A stretch of 64,000 nt of DNA from a virus: IMG/VR virus record IMGVR_UViG_3300027746_000644, positions 30,400-94,399 of that record; one strand, given 5' to 3'. Position numbers and translations under genes: made by a program. The notes below the pieces were generated by a model. That model made no database searches. It saw only the letters and a program-made list of their open reading frames with translations, and had not been told where the DNA came from. Positions 16,833 to 25,855 of this stretch are shown here, in pieces; position 1 is the first letter of the stretch; each line of letters begins with the position of its first letter.

Positions 16833-17531
16833 ATGACTATGAACGAACAACAACCAATTATGATTAGCCCGTTTGGGCCTGTATTTTTAAAATTTCAGCT
16901 CCCTAACGATATGCTTACAGCATTGCTTGAAGAAAGCGAAATAATGAAGTCAAAAACTCAAGACGACGCATATATTAAAGAATATGATTGGTCCGAGTAT
17001 CTTGTTGGAAAAAATACAAACCAACTATTATTGACTTATGATTTTTTTGTCCAATCAAATTTACAATCTTTTTTAGTAGCACTTGGGGAATTCTATTTAC
17101 AAAGTCACCATTCAACAGACGATGATGTTAAAAATACAAAATTAGCAATTGCGGCGGCTTGGTTAAATGTTACTAAAAAACATGATTACAATTGTATTCA
17201 CGATCATAACAAAAGTCCGTTATCTGGCATCATATATCTAAAAGAAGATGCTAGTATAGGAGAAGAAATTGATAGATTGGAAGAAAATTCTAAAATCAAA
17301 GGCGGAAGTTATTTGCCAGGCGTGACTCATTTTATATACAGTGCCAACAAAAACTTTTTAGATTCTACCAGTTTTTCATTTAGAGGAAAACCCGGAGATG
17401 TATTAATTTTCCCCGGATGGGTTTCACATCTAGTCAATCCGTTTACAGCAGATGGAGAAAGGATGACTGTGGCTTTTAACTATCATAATGATGAAAATGT
17501 AATTCATAAATATCCTAAGGAAATGCAGTAA
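16833..17531 (+). CDS. 2OG-Fe(II) oxygenase family protein
   Basis: A 232-residue protein of the phage 2OG-Fe(II) oxygenase type. AAWLNVTKKHDYNCIHDHNKSP leads into LSGIIYLK (His/Asp iron ligands), then GDVLIFPGWVSHLVNPF (distal His) and ERMTVAFNY (2-oxoglutarate Arg). It shares the SGIIYL and G-(D/N)-(I/V)-(L/V)-I motifs with the protein at 9904, so the two are distant relatives. It is the first gene after a strong promoter and overlaps the DnaJ-like start (TAATG). Substrate unknown. Confidence 0.75.
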   Translation: MTMNEQQPIMISPFGPVFLKFQLPNDMLTALLEESEIMKSKTQDDAYIKEYDWSEYLVGKNTNQLLLTYDFFVQSNLQSFLVALGEFYLQSHHSTDDDVKNTKLAIAAAWLNVTKKHDYNCIHDHNKSPLSGIIYLKEDASIGEEIDRLEENSKIKGGSYLPGVTHFIYSANKNFLDSTSFSFRGKPGDVLIFPGWVSHLVNPFTADGERMTVAFNYHNDENVIHKYPKEMQ

Positions 17532-18382
17532 TGACTAATCACTACCAAACACTGGGAGTTAACGAACAAGCAACTCCAGACGAAATTAAAAAAGCCTATA
17601 GAAGTCTAGCCAATAAACATCATCCAGACAAGGGTGGAGACCAAGCTATGTTTAAAAACATTAGCGTTGCTTACGAAAATCTAAGCGACCCTCAAAAGAA
17701 AGCTGAATACGATCAACAGAGGATGGGTGGGCCGCAAGTTCGTTTCCATACAGGTGGATGGGATCCGTTTGAGCAGGCATTTGGACAACACAATCCGTTT
17801 GCAGGACATCCGTTTGGAGATATTTTTGGACGTCAAGCGGGTCGTGGCCGAAACAGAGATTTAAATATCCAATGCCAAATTACATTAATGGATTCGTTAG
17901 TAGGTAAACAATTAGAAGCAAATTACAGATTACCCAGCGGTCGAACACAAACAGTTGTTATTAATGTTCCTCCTGGTATTGGACATGCCGAAACTATTAG
18001 ATATCAAGGATTAGGCGATGACAGTATTCCAAATGCGCCCCGTGGCAACTTAAATGTAACTATTGTGATATTACCCGATCCTAATTTTACACGCCAAGAC
18101 GATGATATCTATGCAAAGGTCTACATTAGTCCAATCGATGCTATGATCGGCTGTAGAAAACAAGTGAAAACATTATCAGGTCAAACATTAGATCTTGATC
18201 TTCGGGCTGGTATAGAGGATGGATCTGAATTTGCCAGTCAGGGCAATGGATTTCCCAATGTAAATACTGGACATAAAGGTCGATTTGTATCCATTGTTAA
18301 AATACGCACACCCGGAGTGACTGATCCGTCATTAGTAGAACGCCTTAAAGCAATTAACAATGAAATTAATAAAACATCCTGA
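17531..18382 (+). CDS. DnaJ-family co-chaperone (CbpA-like, no zinc finger)
   Basis: A 283-residue J protein. The J domain is residues 1-70 with HPD at 31-33. A G/F-rich linker (GGWDPFEQAFGQHNPF...) follows, then two beta C-terminal domains (DLNIQCQITLMDSLVG, YRLPSGRTQTVVINVPPGI). The four CxxCxGxG zinc repeats of DnaJ are absent, as in CbpA. It would recruit host DnaK to phage substrates. The 3' end overlaps the deformylase gene by 23 bases. Confidence 0.88.
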   Translation: MTNHYQTLGVNEQATPDEIKKAYRSLANKHHPDKGGDQAMFKNISVAYENLSDPQKKAEYDQQRMGGPQVRFHTGGWDPFEQAFGQHNPFAGHPFGDIFGRQAGRGRNRDLNIQCQITLMDSLVGKQLEANYRLPSGRTQTVVINVPPGIGHAETIRYQGLGDDSIPNAPRGNLNVTIVILPDPNFTRQDDDIYAKVYISPIDAMIGCRKQVKTLSGQTLDLDLRAGIEDGSEFASQGNGFPNVNTGHKGRFVSIVKIRTPGVTDPSLVERLKAINNEINKTS

Positions 18383-18863
18383 TCCAGTATTGAAACAATC
18401 AGCAGTGCCTTGGCAATTTCAAGTTGCAGATGACTTTGAGCAAGCTAGAAAGATTGAGCAGGAAATGATCAGCTTGATGAAGTCGGCAAATGGTATTGGT
18501 TTGGCTGCACAACAAGTTGGTTTATTAAAACGTGTGTTTGTCATGCGTACACAAGACGGTAGAGAATTTGGTGTGTTTAATCCTGTTATAATAGAAGTAA
18601 ATAATGAAAAGGAACTAGGCGAAGAAGGATGTCTAAGTTTTCCAGATCTATGGTTAAAAGTTGAACGCAGTAAAAGTTTGATTGCAAAATACCTTGACAA
18701 TACGGGAGAAGAGCGTATAATACAATTAGAGGGTCTAGATGCTAGGTGTTTTTTACACGAATTAGATCATTTAGACGGAGTATGTTTCATAGATGGACTG
18801 AGTCCTCTGAAACTATCGATGGCAATTAAAAAACAGAGGAAATTAAATGGTAGAACCAAGTGA
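18360..18863 (+). CDS. def: Peptide deformylase
   Basis: A 167-residue metalloenzyme that removes the N-formyl group from new proteins. All three motifs are intact: GIGLAAQQ (45-52), EEGCLSFP (Cys91 binds metal), HELDH (133-137). Phage deformylases are known from marine phages. The start lies inside the dnaJ-like gene, and the 3' end overlaps clpA by 17 bases, so all three are translationally coupled. Confidence 0.92.
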   Translation: MKLIKHPDPVLKQSAVPWQFQVADDFEQARKIEQEMISLMKSANGIGLAAQQVGLLKRVFVMRTQDGREFGVFNPVIIEVNNEKELGEEGCLSFPDLWLKVERSKSLIAKYLDNTGEERIIQLEGLDARCFLHELDHLDGVCFIDGLSPLKLSMAIKKQRKLNGRTK

Positions 18864-21120
18864 TAACTTGCAGGCAGTATTTGAAAAGGCTTTAGAAACT
18901 GCTAAAAAACTGCATCATGAATATTTGACAATTGAACATATTTTTCTATCCATGCTAATGGAAGAATCCTTTGTTAGTTGTTTACAAAGTTTTGGTTCAA
19001 ATCCTGAAACTATGAAGTCAGAATTGACCGATTATTTAAAAAATAAATGCAGTGAAATTACTGTACAAGATGTAGTTGTTAAGCCTAAGAAAACTCAAAG
19101 TGTTGAACGTGTACTTAATCGTGCATTTACTCAAGTGCTGTTCAACGGCAGGCAACGCATCGAACCCACTGATGTTTTTGTAGCCATGATGGGTGAAAAA
19201 CGCAGTTGGGCATACTTTTATATTTCAAAAGCTGGCATTGATAGAGATAAGTTTGCTGACTTCTTAAACAATAGTTCCGATGAACCCGAAGAAGACCAAC
19301 AAGAAAGTAGTGGACAGCCAAGTAAAGCACTACAGGCATTTACTACAAATTTAAACGTTCAAGTAGAAAAAAATAAAATTGATCCAGTTATTGGTCGCGT
19401 TGACGAATTAGAAAACATTGCTCTTGCAATGGGTCGTCGTAACAAAAATAATGTCATCCTAGTTGGTGATCCGGGTGTAGGTAAGACTGCTATAGCAGAA
19501 GGACTAGCCTATAATATTGTTAAAGGTGCAGTTCCGGACTTTCTAAAAGATTATACTGTTTATAATTTGGATATTTCAGCTATGTTGGCTGGATCCAAGT
19601 ATCGCGGCGATTTTGAAGAAAGATTCAAAGCAGTTATCAAAGCTCTTCAAAAGAAAGGCAAGACTGTGCTGTTCATCGACGAGGCACACATGATCTCTGG
19701 CGCAGGATCTGCTGGTAACTCAGCTAACGATCTCGCTAACATGATGAAACCGGCTCTAAGCAAAGGCAACATTAAAGTTGTGGCCAGTACTACTTGGGAA
19801 GAATATCGCAAACACTTTGAAAAGGATCGTGCGTTGATGCGACGATTCCAACGTATCACTGTTGACGAACCTACTTTAGAAGTAACATTACAAATCCTCA
19901 AAGGTATTAAAAAGTATTACGAAGGTTTTCACAATGTTAAGATCAAAGACGATGCATTACATTCAGCAATCAAACTAAGTGTAAAATATCAAACAGATAA
20001 GAAACTTCCAGATAAGGCAATTGATTTGATTGACTTGGCTTGTAGTCGTTTCAATCTTAAACTTGCAGATGAGCGTGTTATTACTGAACGTGAAATTCAA
20101 TACGAACTTGCCAAGATGGTTCAAATACCCGAAGAGCAAGTTTCAGAAACTGAAAGTGCAAATATTTCCAAGTTACAAGATAATGTCAGTGCAGATGTGT
20201 TTGGACAAGAGTCAGCTGTTGGAGAAATAGTGGATAAAATTATTGTTGCTCAAGCTGGACTCAAGAGTGAAAACAAACCCGTTGGTTCTTTTGTGTTCAT
20301 GGGGCCAACTGGTTGCGGTAAGACTGAAACTGCCAAGAGTTTGGCCAAGCACTTGGGTGTTAAACTATTGCGCTTTGACATGTCAGAGTACCAAGAGAAG
20401 CACAGCATTTCCAAACTAATTGGATCACCTCCGGGTTATGTGGGCTTTGAAGAAAATGCTGGCTTGTTGATTACTCAGATTCAAGAAAATCCCAATGCTG
20501 TGCTGTTGTTTGACGAAGTTGAAAAGTCACATCCAGATGTGTCAACTGTGTTGTTGCAAATTATGGACAATGGATTTATTACTGGTTCAAATGGTAAAAA
20601 AGCCGACTGCCGCAACATTGTGTTAATTCTTACTACAAACGCAGGTGCTCAGGATGCTGATAAGAACACAATTGGATTTGGCGCACAGGAAAAAGACTAC
20701 AGTGATAAAGATTTGAAGAAGTTTTTTACTCCTGAATTCCGTAATCGTTTAGATGCAGTTATTACCTTTAACAAACTTAATAAAGAAACAATGGTCAAAG
20801 TTGTTACCAAGTTCATAGACGAGTTGCGTGAGCAAGTTAAAGACAAGGGCATCCGCATTAAAATTAACAACGAAGCTACTAACTGGCTGATCGCCAAAGG
20901 CTTTGACAGCAAGATGGGTGCTCGTCCACTGCAACGTGTTATTGACAAGGAAATCAAACGTGACCTTGCTCGCATGATGTTGTTTGGCGATTTGAAGAAC
21001 GGTGGTTGGTTAACTATCTCTATTGATGATGATAAAATATCATTAGTGGCCAAAAGTAAAGCTTCTAAAGTTCCAATGCTGGCTATTGAAAATAACGAAA
21101 ATGCAGTTCAAGCAAACTAA
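18847..21120 (+). CDS. clpA: ClpA-like AAA+ unfoldase
   Basis: A 757-residue protein of full ClpA length. The N-domain (1-145) carries double Clp-N repeats; Walker A motifs are GDPGVGKT (207-214) and GPTGCGKT (486-493), with FIDEAH and LLFDEVEKSHPD as the Walker B motifs. No ClpB-type middle coiled coil is present. The loop TIGFGAQ (608-614) corresponds to the IGL/IGF loop that docks on ClpP, so it may use the host protease; no clpP is in the window. AGAGGAAATTAAATG gives a good ribosome site. Confidence 0.9.
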   Translation: MVEPSDNLQAVFEKALETAKKLHHEYLTIEHIFLSMLMEESFVSCLQSFGSNPETMKSELTDYLKNKCSEITVQDVVVKPKKTQSVERVLNRAFTQVLFNGRQRIEPTDVFVAMMGEKRSWAYFYISKAGIDRDKFADFLNNSSDEPEEDQQESSGQPSKALQAFTTNLNVQVEKNKIDPVIGRVDELENIALAMGRRNKNNVILVGDPGVGKTAIAEGLAYNIVKGAVPDFLKDYTVYNLDISAMLAGSKYRGDFEERFKAVIKALQKKGKTVLFIDEAHMISGAGSAGNSANDLANMMKPALSKGNIKVVASTTWEEYRKHFEKDRALMRRFQRITVDEPTLEVTLQILKGIKKYYEGFHNVKIKDDALHSAIKLSVKYQTDKKLPDKAIDLIDLACSRFNLKLADERVITEREIQYELAKMVQIPEEQVSETESANISKLQDNVSADVFGQESAVGEIVDKIIVAQAGLKSENKPVGSFVFMGPTGCGKTETAKSLAKHLGVKLLRFDMSEYQEKHSISKLIGSPPGYVGFEENAGLLITQIQENPNAVLLFDEVEKSHPDVSTVLLQIMDNGFITGSNGKKADCRNIVLILTTNAGAQDADKNTIGFGAQEKDYSDKDLKKFFTPEFRNRLDAVITFNKLNKETMVKVVTKFIDELREQVKDKGIRIKINNEATNWLIAKGFDSKMGARPLQRVIDKEIKRDLARMMLFGDLKNGGWLTISIDDDKISLVAKSKASKVPMLAIENNENAVQAN

Positions 21121-21733
21121 AAAGTTATTTTACGGAAAATATCAATACAAAATTGTGTTGGTATTTTCTGGTGCCCATTTATTTAGAGGCGCACCAAGTG
21201 ATGTTATCGCTGACCGTATAAAACATGTAAAATTAGAAACTGATATATATGCTAGAAAACGCTGGACTATAAAAACCGAAGAAGAATTAAAATATGCAGT
21301 TAAATTAGAACATGCGCTTTCCAATTTAGAAAACTTTGAGTTGCGTGTTGAAACGCCATGGGTTACCATATACACCAACAATAAAAAAGATGTTGACAAG
21401 TTATCAAACTTGGATAAATCCCGTGTAAAGTACATCTGCGAACCCTTAAAAGGCACAACTTTAGAAGAAAACACAGTTATCTTACCTAAAATAAAGTACG
21501 ATTACAGAGTAACACTGGGCAAGACTTCACAAGAATACAGCACCTTTATCACGTGGGCCAACACTAATTCCAAAATAAAACTGACTAAATCCTGCAAAAC
21601 TGAACTGTTAAGAAATACCAGTTGGGGCGGCAGTTACTTTTATATAACGGGTGATAATAACCTACTTATGGCCAAGATGCATCTCTGCGGTGCAATTTCC
21701 AAAGTTGAGCGGGTCGTTAACGAGAAAGCCTAA
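21101..21733 (+). CDS. Hypothetical protein
   Basis: A 210-residue basic protein with its start inside the clpA 3' end (20-base overlap). A TTG further upstream at 21086 is less likely. It opens MQFKQTKKLFYGKYQYKIVLVFSG and has a Lys-rich, beta-type middle (TPWVTIYTNNKKDVDKL) and a C-terminal GSYFYITGDNNLLMAKMHL. No family recognised. It ends the 16.8 kb operon. Confidence 0.55.
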   Translation: MQFKQTKKLFYGKYQYKIVLVFSGAHLFRGAPSDVIADRIKHVKLETDIYARKRWTIKTEEELKYAVKLEHALSNLENFELRVETPWVTIYTNNKKDVDKLSNLDKSRVKYICEPLKGTTLEENTVILPKIKYDYRVTLGKTSQEYSTFITWANTNSKIKLTKSCKTELLRNTSWGGSYFYITGDNNLLMAKMHLCGAISKVERVVNEKA

Positions 21734-21751
21734 ACACTAATTGCGTTTTAC

Positions 21752-21759
21752 GATAAATA
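21752..21759 (+). promoter_or_regulatory. Late-promoter-like GATAAATA
   Basis: GATAAATA, 58 bases before the ATG at 21818, at the start of the long block of head-region-type genes. A T4-type late -10 would look like this and needs no -35. Nothing else is seen in the 84-base gap. Confidence 0.4.
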
Positions 21760-21817
21760 CTCTAAAGGCGAGCATGTGTCGCTATACATGTAATTTTTGT
21801 TAAAACCGGGCTTTATA

Positions 21818-22189
21818 ATGCGTATACGTGAACTATTAGAAAATAAATTCTTTAAAGATTTAGATTTTGTTAAATCTACCGAAAATGGGCGAGAACTTGA
21901 CTATGACTTAGTAGAAGACTTGACCCATTTCATGAATCATGACGATGATGTGTATCGCCGCCATGTTTACCCAAGTATTGCCAACTGTTTGGATCGTGCC
22001 AACAACAAGCGTTCAATAAATCCTGACATTTTTAAACCAGCTGTTGTGAGTAGCTATAAACTGTACGTTAAAAAATTCCCAATACGCGAGCTACCTGAGT
22101 CGTTAGACGAAAAAACTGTTACCAGTGTTTGCAAAAAGATGCAGGAAGACTTTAAGCAACACCTGGCTGATGGCAAGTACAAGGACTAA
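21818..22189 (+). CDS. Putative head-associated protein with N-terminal targeting-like motif
   Basis: A 123-residue helical protein starting MRIRELLEN. That motif (M-x-hydrophobic-R-E-L) recurs at the starts of several genes downstream, and LLE-N is a possible prohead protease site. The ATG at 21818 is chosen over a TTG at 21797 because it places this motif at the N-terminus. The rest is charged and helical (YDLVEDLTHFMNHDDDVYRRHVYP). Function unknown. Confidence 0.6.
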   Translation: MRIRELLENKFFKDLDFVKSTENGRELDYDLVEDLTHFMNHDDDVYRRHVYPSIANCLDRANNKRSINPDIFKPAVVSSYKLYVKKFPIRELPESLDEKTVTSVCKKMQEDFKQHLADGKYKD

Positions 22190-22191
22190 TT

Positions 22192-23406
22192 GTGCTATTA
22201 AGAGAATTGTTTTTACGTGAAGCTGTTGAACCTGTCAAAGCTAAAGTTGGCAGAGCATTCAACCACGTGGAAGATTTAACGTTCTTGCATGGCACTGCTG
22301 GTGTAATCAAGGCACTTGAACATATACGCAAAGCAGGAACAGTGAGTTCAGAAAATACTAGATTTAAATGGGACGGTGCTCCTCAAATCTATTGGGGCTA
22401 TACCAAAGACGGCCAGTTTATCCTATGCGGGCACAACGGATGGAGTCGTGGCGGAACAGGTACCAGTGATGTGAGTGACTTTACCAGTGTGCGTGGCATT
22501 TACAATTTTATTTTAAACAAAAGTGGAGATGCAGGCAGCGATCCTGCAAAACAAGCAGAGCGCCAACAATTTGCTACAGAATTTAGTCACTTGTATGAAA
22601 TTTTCAAAGCCGCTACTAAAGTTCCAAGAAAAGGCAAAGAAATTTATTTTTATGCAGATGGATTGTTTACAACTCCTCCTGAAGAAGTAAATGGTGTATA
22701 CGAGCTAAATCCCAATTTAAAAAGTCAAACACAATATCATATAGCTACTAATACAGCATTGGGCACAAGAATTGCAGAAGGTGCCCAGGCTATGGTTGCG
22801 GCGCATGGTAGTTTTGATAATTTTGGTGCTGGCGACAGTGCGCAAAAGCCAGTTAAAGATTTCACAACGTACATGATGCCAACCACAGAGTTGATTGTGC
22901 TGAGTCCTTATTATGCCAAAGTACAACCAAAATTAGATACCAAAGCTATTGATAAAATTGAAATGGATCTTGGCAAAGATAAAGCAACCATTGATGCGTT
23001 CTTATCGCCTATTCCAAAAGTATCAAATTTCAAAGGCATTATATATCGTTACATGAACGAAAAATCTAAAGCAGGACAGTTGGCTAATGTAGGTGACGAT
23101 TTTATGACTTGGGTTGATTTAGGTGCAAGTGGCATGGTTAAATCAGACAGCATGAAATTAAATATTAGATCTCGTATAGATGCAGTACCGGCTGGCGTTA
23201 CTACTATTTTCAATTATGTTAAACGAATTATGAATTTAAAAAATCAACTGCTATCACAGTTAGAAATGAGTCCTCCAGAAATCAAAGTTATCAACTCCGA
23301 AGGTTGGGTACAGTATGACGCCGCAGGAGATATGCATACCAAATTTGTTCCAAGAGACAATGTTCAACATAATAGCGGAGAAATATTGCCAAGGTGGGTA
23401 CCATGA
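22192..23406 (+). CDS. Ligase-like nucleotidyltransferase with capsid-targeting-like N-terminus
   Basis: A 404-residue protein starting at a GTG, MLLRELFLREAVEP. RFKWDGAPQIYWG (K59-W-D-G62) resembles motif I (KxDG) of the covalent nucleotidyltransferases: DNA/RNA ligases and capping enzymes. IYFYADGLF in the middle and, near the end, EGWVQYDAAGDMHTKFV (E370-G-x-V, K384) resemble motifs III, IV and V. It may therefore adenylylate itself and join or cap nucleic acid ends, but this rests on short motifs. The N-terminus carries the shared M-x-x-R-E-L motif with LRE-A as a possible processing site. ATGA overlap with the next gene. Confidence 0.55.
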   Translation: MLLRELFLREAVEPVKAKVGRAFNHVEDLTFLHGTAGVIKALEHIRKAGTVSSENTRFKWDGAPQIYWGYTKDGQFILCGHNGWSRGGTGTSDVSDFTSVRGIYNFILNKSGDAGSDPAKQAERQQFATEFSHLYEIFKAATKVPRKGKEIYFYADGLFTTPPEEVNGVYELNPNLKSQTQYHIATNTALGTRIAEGAQAMVAAHGSFDNFGAGDSAQKPVKDFTTYMMPTTELIVLSPYYAKVQPKLDTKAIDKIEMDLGKDKATIDAFLSPIPKVSNFKGIIYRYMNEKSKAGQLANVGDDFMTWVDLGASGMVKSDSMKLNIRSRIDAVPAGVTTIFNYVKRIMNLKNQLLSQLEMSPPEIKVINSEGWVQYDAAGDMHTKFVPRDNVQHNSGEILPRWVP

Positions 23407-24497
23407 AGTTAAGAGAGATGTTTGAAGGTGAGCAACCAGCCAATAGTGTAAAAACTATTGGAATTTCTTTTGGACGATTTAATCCTCCGCACAAAGGCCA
23501 TGCGGGTGTATGGAAAGCCGCTAGTAAAAATCCTATTTGGTATGTTGGTACTAATGACAGCACATCCGGTCCAAAAGATCCCTTGCCATATGACGTTAAA
23601 TTACAATGCATGGCCGCAGTGTTTCCAGCAGTTGCAGGGCATGTGGTTCCTGAACAAGGTCTATTAACATTGGCAACCAGTGTTTACAACAAGTACGGTG
23701 AGAATGTGCATTTGAAAGTGTACACTGACGAGTCATGACTAGCTGATGTACTGGTCAAATACAACGGTGCTGAAAGCGAACACGGCATGTACAAATTTAA
23801 ACATATCGAACATGTGGCAACAGAACGATTGGCAAGTGCAACTGATTTACGATCAGCTGTTAGATCAGGTAATCGTAAAGAATTTTATCGTGACATGGGA
23901 GTTAATCCCAGTGTAACTGTTGAAGTTGATGGAGAAGACAAGCCTATATTTGATGTAGTTGCTCATTATCTAAATCAATATCCAGAGAAAGCAAAACGTG
24001 CAGTTAAAGCAAAAGAAGATGCCGCTGGTGTTGGCATTATTACAACACAAAATACTACAGTTGATGTGAATAAAAATACTCCTAATAAAAATCTTCGTGC
24101 TTTTCGATTAGAAGAACAAATTAAAGAAATGACTGCAATGATTGAATCGTCTCAAGCCAAGATGACAAAACGTCAACAGCAACCAACTCGAGGTGTTAAC
24201 ACTTATGGTGATAGCGAGCATATGAGCGGTGATTATACTGCATATCGTTTAGGTATGGCAGTTGCTGGTGCTAATGGTAAAGATCCAATTGAAATGAAGG
24301 CTAAGAGTTGGATTGGTAAAAGTAAATCTACTCATCCTTATACTCAAGAAGAACAAGACATGTTAAAACAAGCATACAAAGTTGTCGGTGCTGAATATCA
24401 AGACACAAATAAAGGTGACATGAAGAGCCGAGAATTAGATTCTACACATAAAGTTAGTCCTGTGGCCAAGCCTAAACGAAACAAATACGGAGTATAA
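23403..24497 (+). pseudogene. NMNAT-like nucleotidylyltransferase gene with in-frame UGA at codon 112
   Basis: One frame runs from ATG 23403 to the TAA at 24497, broken only by TGA at 23736-23738. The N-terminal part has GRFNPPHKGH (H30-x-G-H33), the HxGH site of nucleotidylyltransferases such as NMNAT. Downstream of the TGA the frame continues at once with LADVLVKYNGAESEHG and YKFKHIEHVATERL, which looks like the rest of the same domain followed by a ~190-residue low-complexity extension. The protein starts MKLREMFEGEQ, the targeting-like motif. Either a nonsense change, a sequencing error or UGA readthrough (context TGA-CTA). The 3' part might also restart at ATG 23787. Confidence 0.65.
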
Positions 24498-24498
24498 C

Positions 24499-24936
24499 GT
24501 GGACGAAAAATATCACTTAGCATTAAAAACAACATTTGCCAGCGAATATGCATTTGCTATCAAAGCGCAGAATTTTCATTGGAACGTAGAAGGTCCATTG
24601 TTTGTGCAACTACACGATTTGTTTGAACGCATTTATACAGAAGTATACGGAAGCATTGACACGTTTGCAGAAGAACTACGTGCTTTACAAATATACACTC
24701 CTGCTAGTTTATCCAAGTTCAGTATGCTGACTAAGGTTGAAGATGAAAATTCAGTTCCTGAATTTCAAGACATGTTACGTGAACTGTTAGCTGATAGTGA
24801 TAAAATGGCCAATATGTTTAAGATAGTGTTTGCCATGTCTGAAGAAGCCGGCGATCACGGACTAAGCGACTTCTTAGCAGGTCGTCAAGATGCACATAAG
24901 AAGCATAGCTGGATGTTAAGGGCAAGTTTAAAATGA
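24499..24936 (+). CDS. dps: Dps-like ferritin-family protein
   Basis: A 145-residue helical protein with a GTG start one base after the previous stop. QNFHWNVEGPLFVQLHDLFERIYTEVYGSIDTFAEEL (in residues 24-60) matches the Dps signature, with H27, H39, E43 and D54 in ferroxidase-type positions. Dps oligomers bind DNA and store iron, protecting DNA from peroxide. It may coat or condense phage or host DNA; lying inside the head-protein block it could be packaged, although it lacks the shared N-terminal motif. Confidence 0.8.
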   Translation: MDEKYHLALKTTFASEYAFAIKAQNFHWNVEGPLFVQLHDLFERIYTEVYGSIDTFAEELRALQIYTPASLSKFSMLTKVEDENSVPEFQDMLRELLADSDKMANMFKIVFAMSEEAGDHGLSDFLAGRQDAHKKHSWMLRASLK

Positions 24937-25220
24937 AACAATATAGGATCACTACACAGGATTTGAATCAAAGTGCAGACGACGATTGTTATCTTGATCC
25001 TGATGATCCTATACACGAATTAAAAGCATTAGCTGGGTTAGGCGGGTTAGGCGGTGAAGCAAGATTGCATGAATATCGTGCTGGCTTAGGCAGTAACATC
25101 AGCGTGACTGGTGATAACAACGGCGAGATACAGCGTAAGAATAATATTAAACCAGGAACTCCTGAATGGTTCAAGTTATGGTTTAGTTTACCATACATGA
25201 CTGGGGAGAAGAAATTATGA
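24933..25220 (+). CDS. Small hypothetical protein
   Basis: A 95-residue acidic protein overlapping the dps-like stop (ATGA). It has a DDDCYLDPDDPIHELKAL stretch, a Gly/Leu run (LAGLGGLGGEARL) and a C-terminal GTPEWFKLWFSLPYMTG. No domain recognised. Its stop region overlaps the next ATG. Confidence 0.55.
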   Translation: MKQYRITTQDLNQSADDDCYLDPDDPIHELKALAGLGGLGGEARLHEYRAGLGSNISVTGDNNGEIQRKNNIKPGTPEWFKLWFSLPYMTGEKKL

Positions 25221-25828
25221 AAATGACGGATTTAGATGCAAGTGTTAAACAAGATATAGTAGAAAGTGAAAAGAAAGGACTATACTACTATGTGAACAAA
25301 CGTAAAAAAGCAGGCACTAGCAGAGATGCTGATAGTCCCAAAGCACCCACCGCACAGGCTTGGAAAGATGCGGCCACGACTGCCAAGAAGGAAGGTGTAT
25401 CAGAAATGCGTGATCGCAGAGATTCAGTTCAACGAGATTATGACTCCAGCATTGCTGGAATGGACGGCAGTGACAAGCGTGAATTCAAACGTCGTGAAAT
25501 GGAGCACGAGTTGGGGCACGAAACCAACAACTATGCTGTCAGCATCAATGGTAAAACATGGAAAGTGTTTGGTTCACGTCAAGAAGCCAACCGCGTGTCA
25601 AATGCCATGGAACGTAAATATCCAGACAAAAAGATTGGTGTACACGCAACAGGCGCTGAAATTAGTGAATCAGCCACGCTGGGTGCTACAAGTGCGGCCA
25701 ATGTGGGAGTAGGTGCAATATACAAGAACAAACCAGTGAATCAGCCCAAAAACAAAAACGGCACTGCTAAAAATGCCCTTGATATGAAGGGTGCCAACCT
25801 ATTGGGCGGCGGCAGCATCAAAAGATAA
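25217..25828 (+). CDS. Charged structural-type protein
   Basis: A 203-residue, very hydrophilic protein. The N-terminus MKMTDLDASVKQDIVESEKKG contains IVE-S, a possible prohead protease site. Long Lys/Arg/Asp stretches resemble internal head or scaffold proteins. A small ordered part (NYAVSINGKTWKVFGSRQEANRV) looks like a phage DUF-type beta-alpha unit. The C-terminus is Gly/Asn/Ala-rich. Function inferred only from context. Confidence 0.55.
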   Translation: MKMTDLDASVKQDIVESEKKGLYYYVNKRKKAGTSRDADSPKAPTAQAWKDAATTAKKEGVSEMRDRRDSVQRDYDSSIAGMDGSDKREFKRREMEHELGHETNNYAVSINGKTWKVFGSRQEANRVSNAMERKYPDKKIGVHATGAEISESATLGATSAANVGVGAIYKNKPVNQPKNKNGTAKNALDMKGANLLGGGSIKR

Positions 25829-25831
25829 ATA
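25824..25831 (+). promoter_or_regulatory. Late-promoter-like GATAAATA
   Basis: GATAAATA overlaps the stop codon of the previous gene and lies 24 bases before the ATG at 25856. Same motif as at 21752 and 53358. AACGGAG follows as the ribosome site. Confidence 0.4.
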
Positions 25832-25855
25832 TTACAAGTTAACGGAGTTACAAAC

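Noticed and set aside
23787-24497. Separate gene starting at ATG 23787
   Set aside because: No ribosome site and the frame is continuous with the upstream NMNAT-like part; better read as the 3' half of one interrupted gene, though restart is possible.
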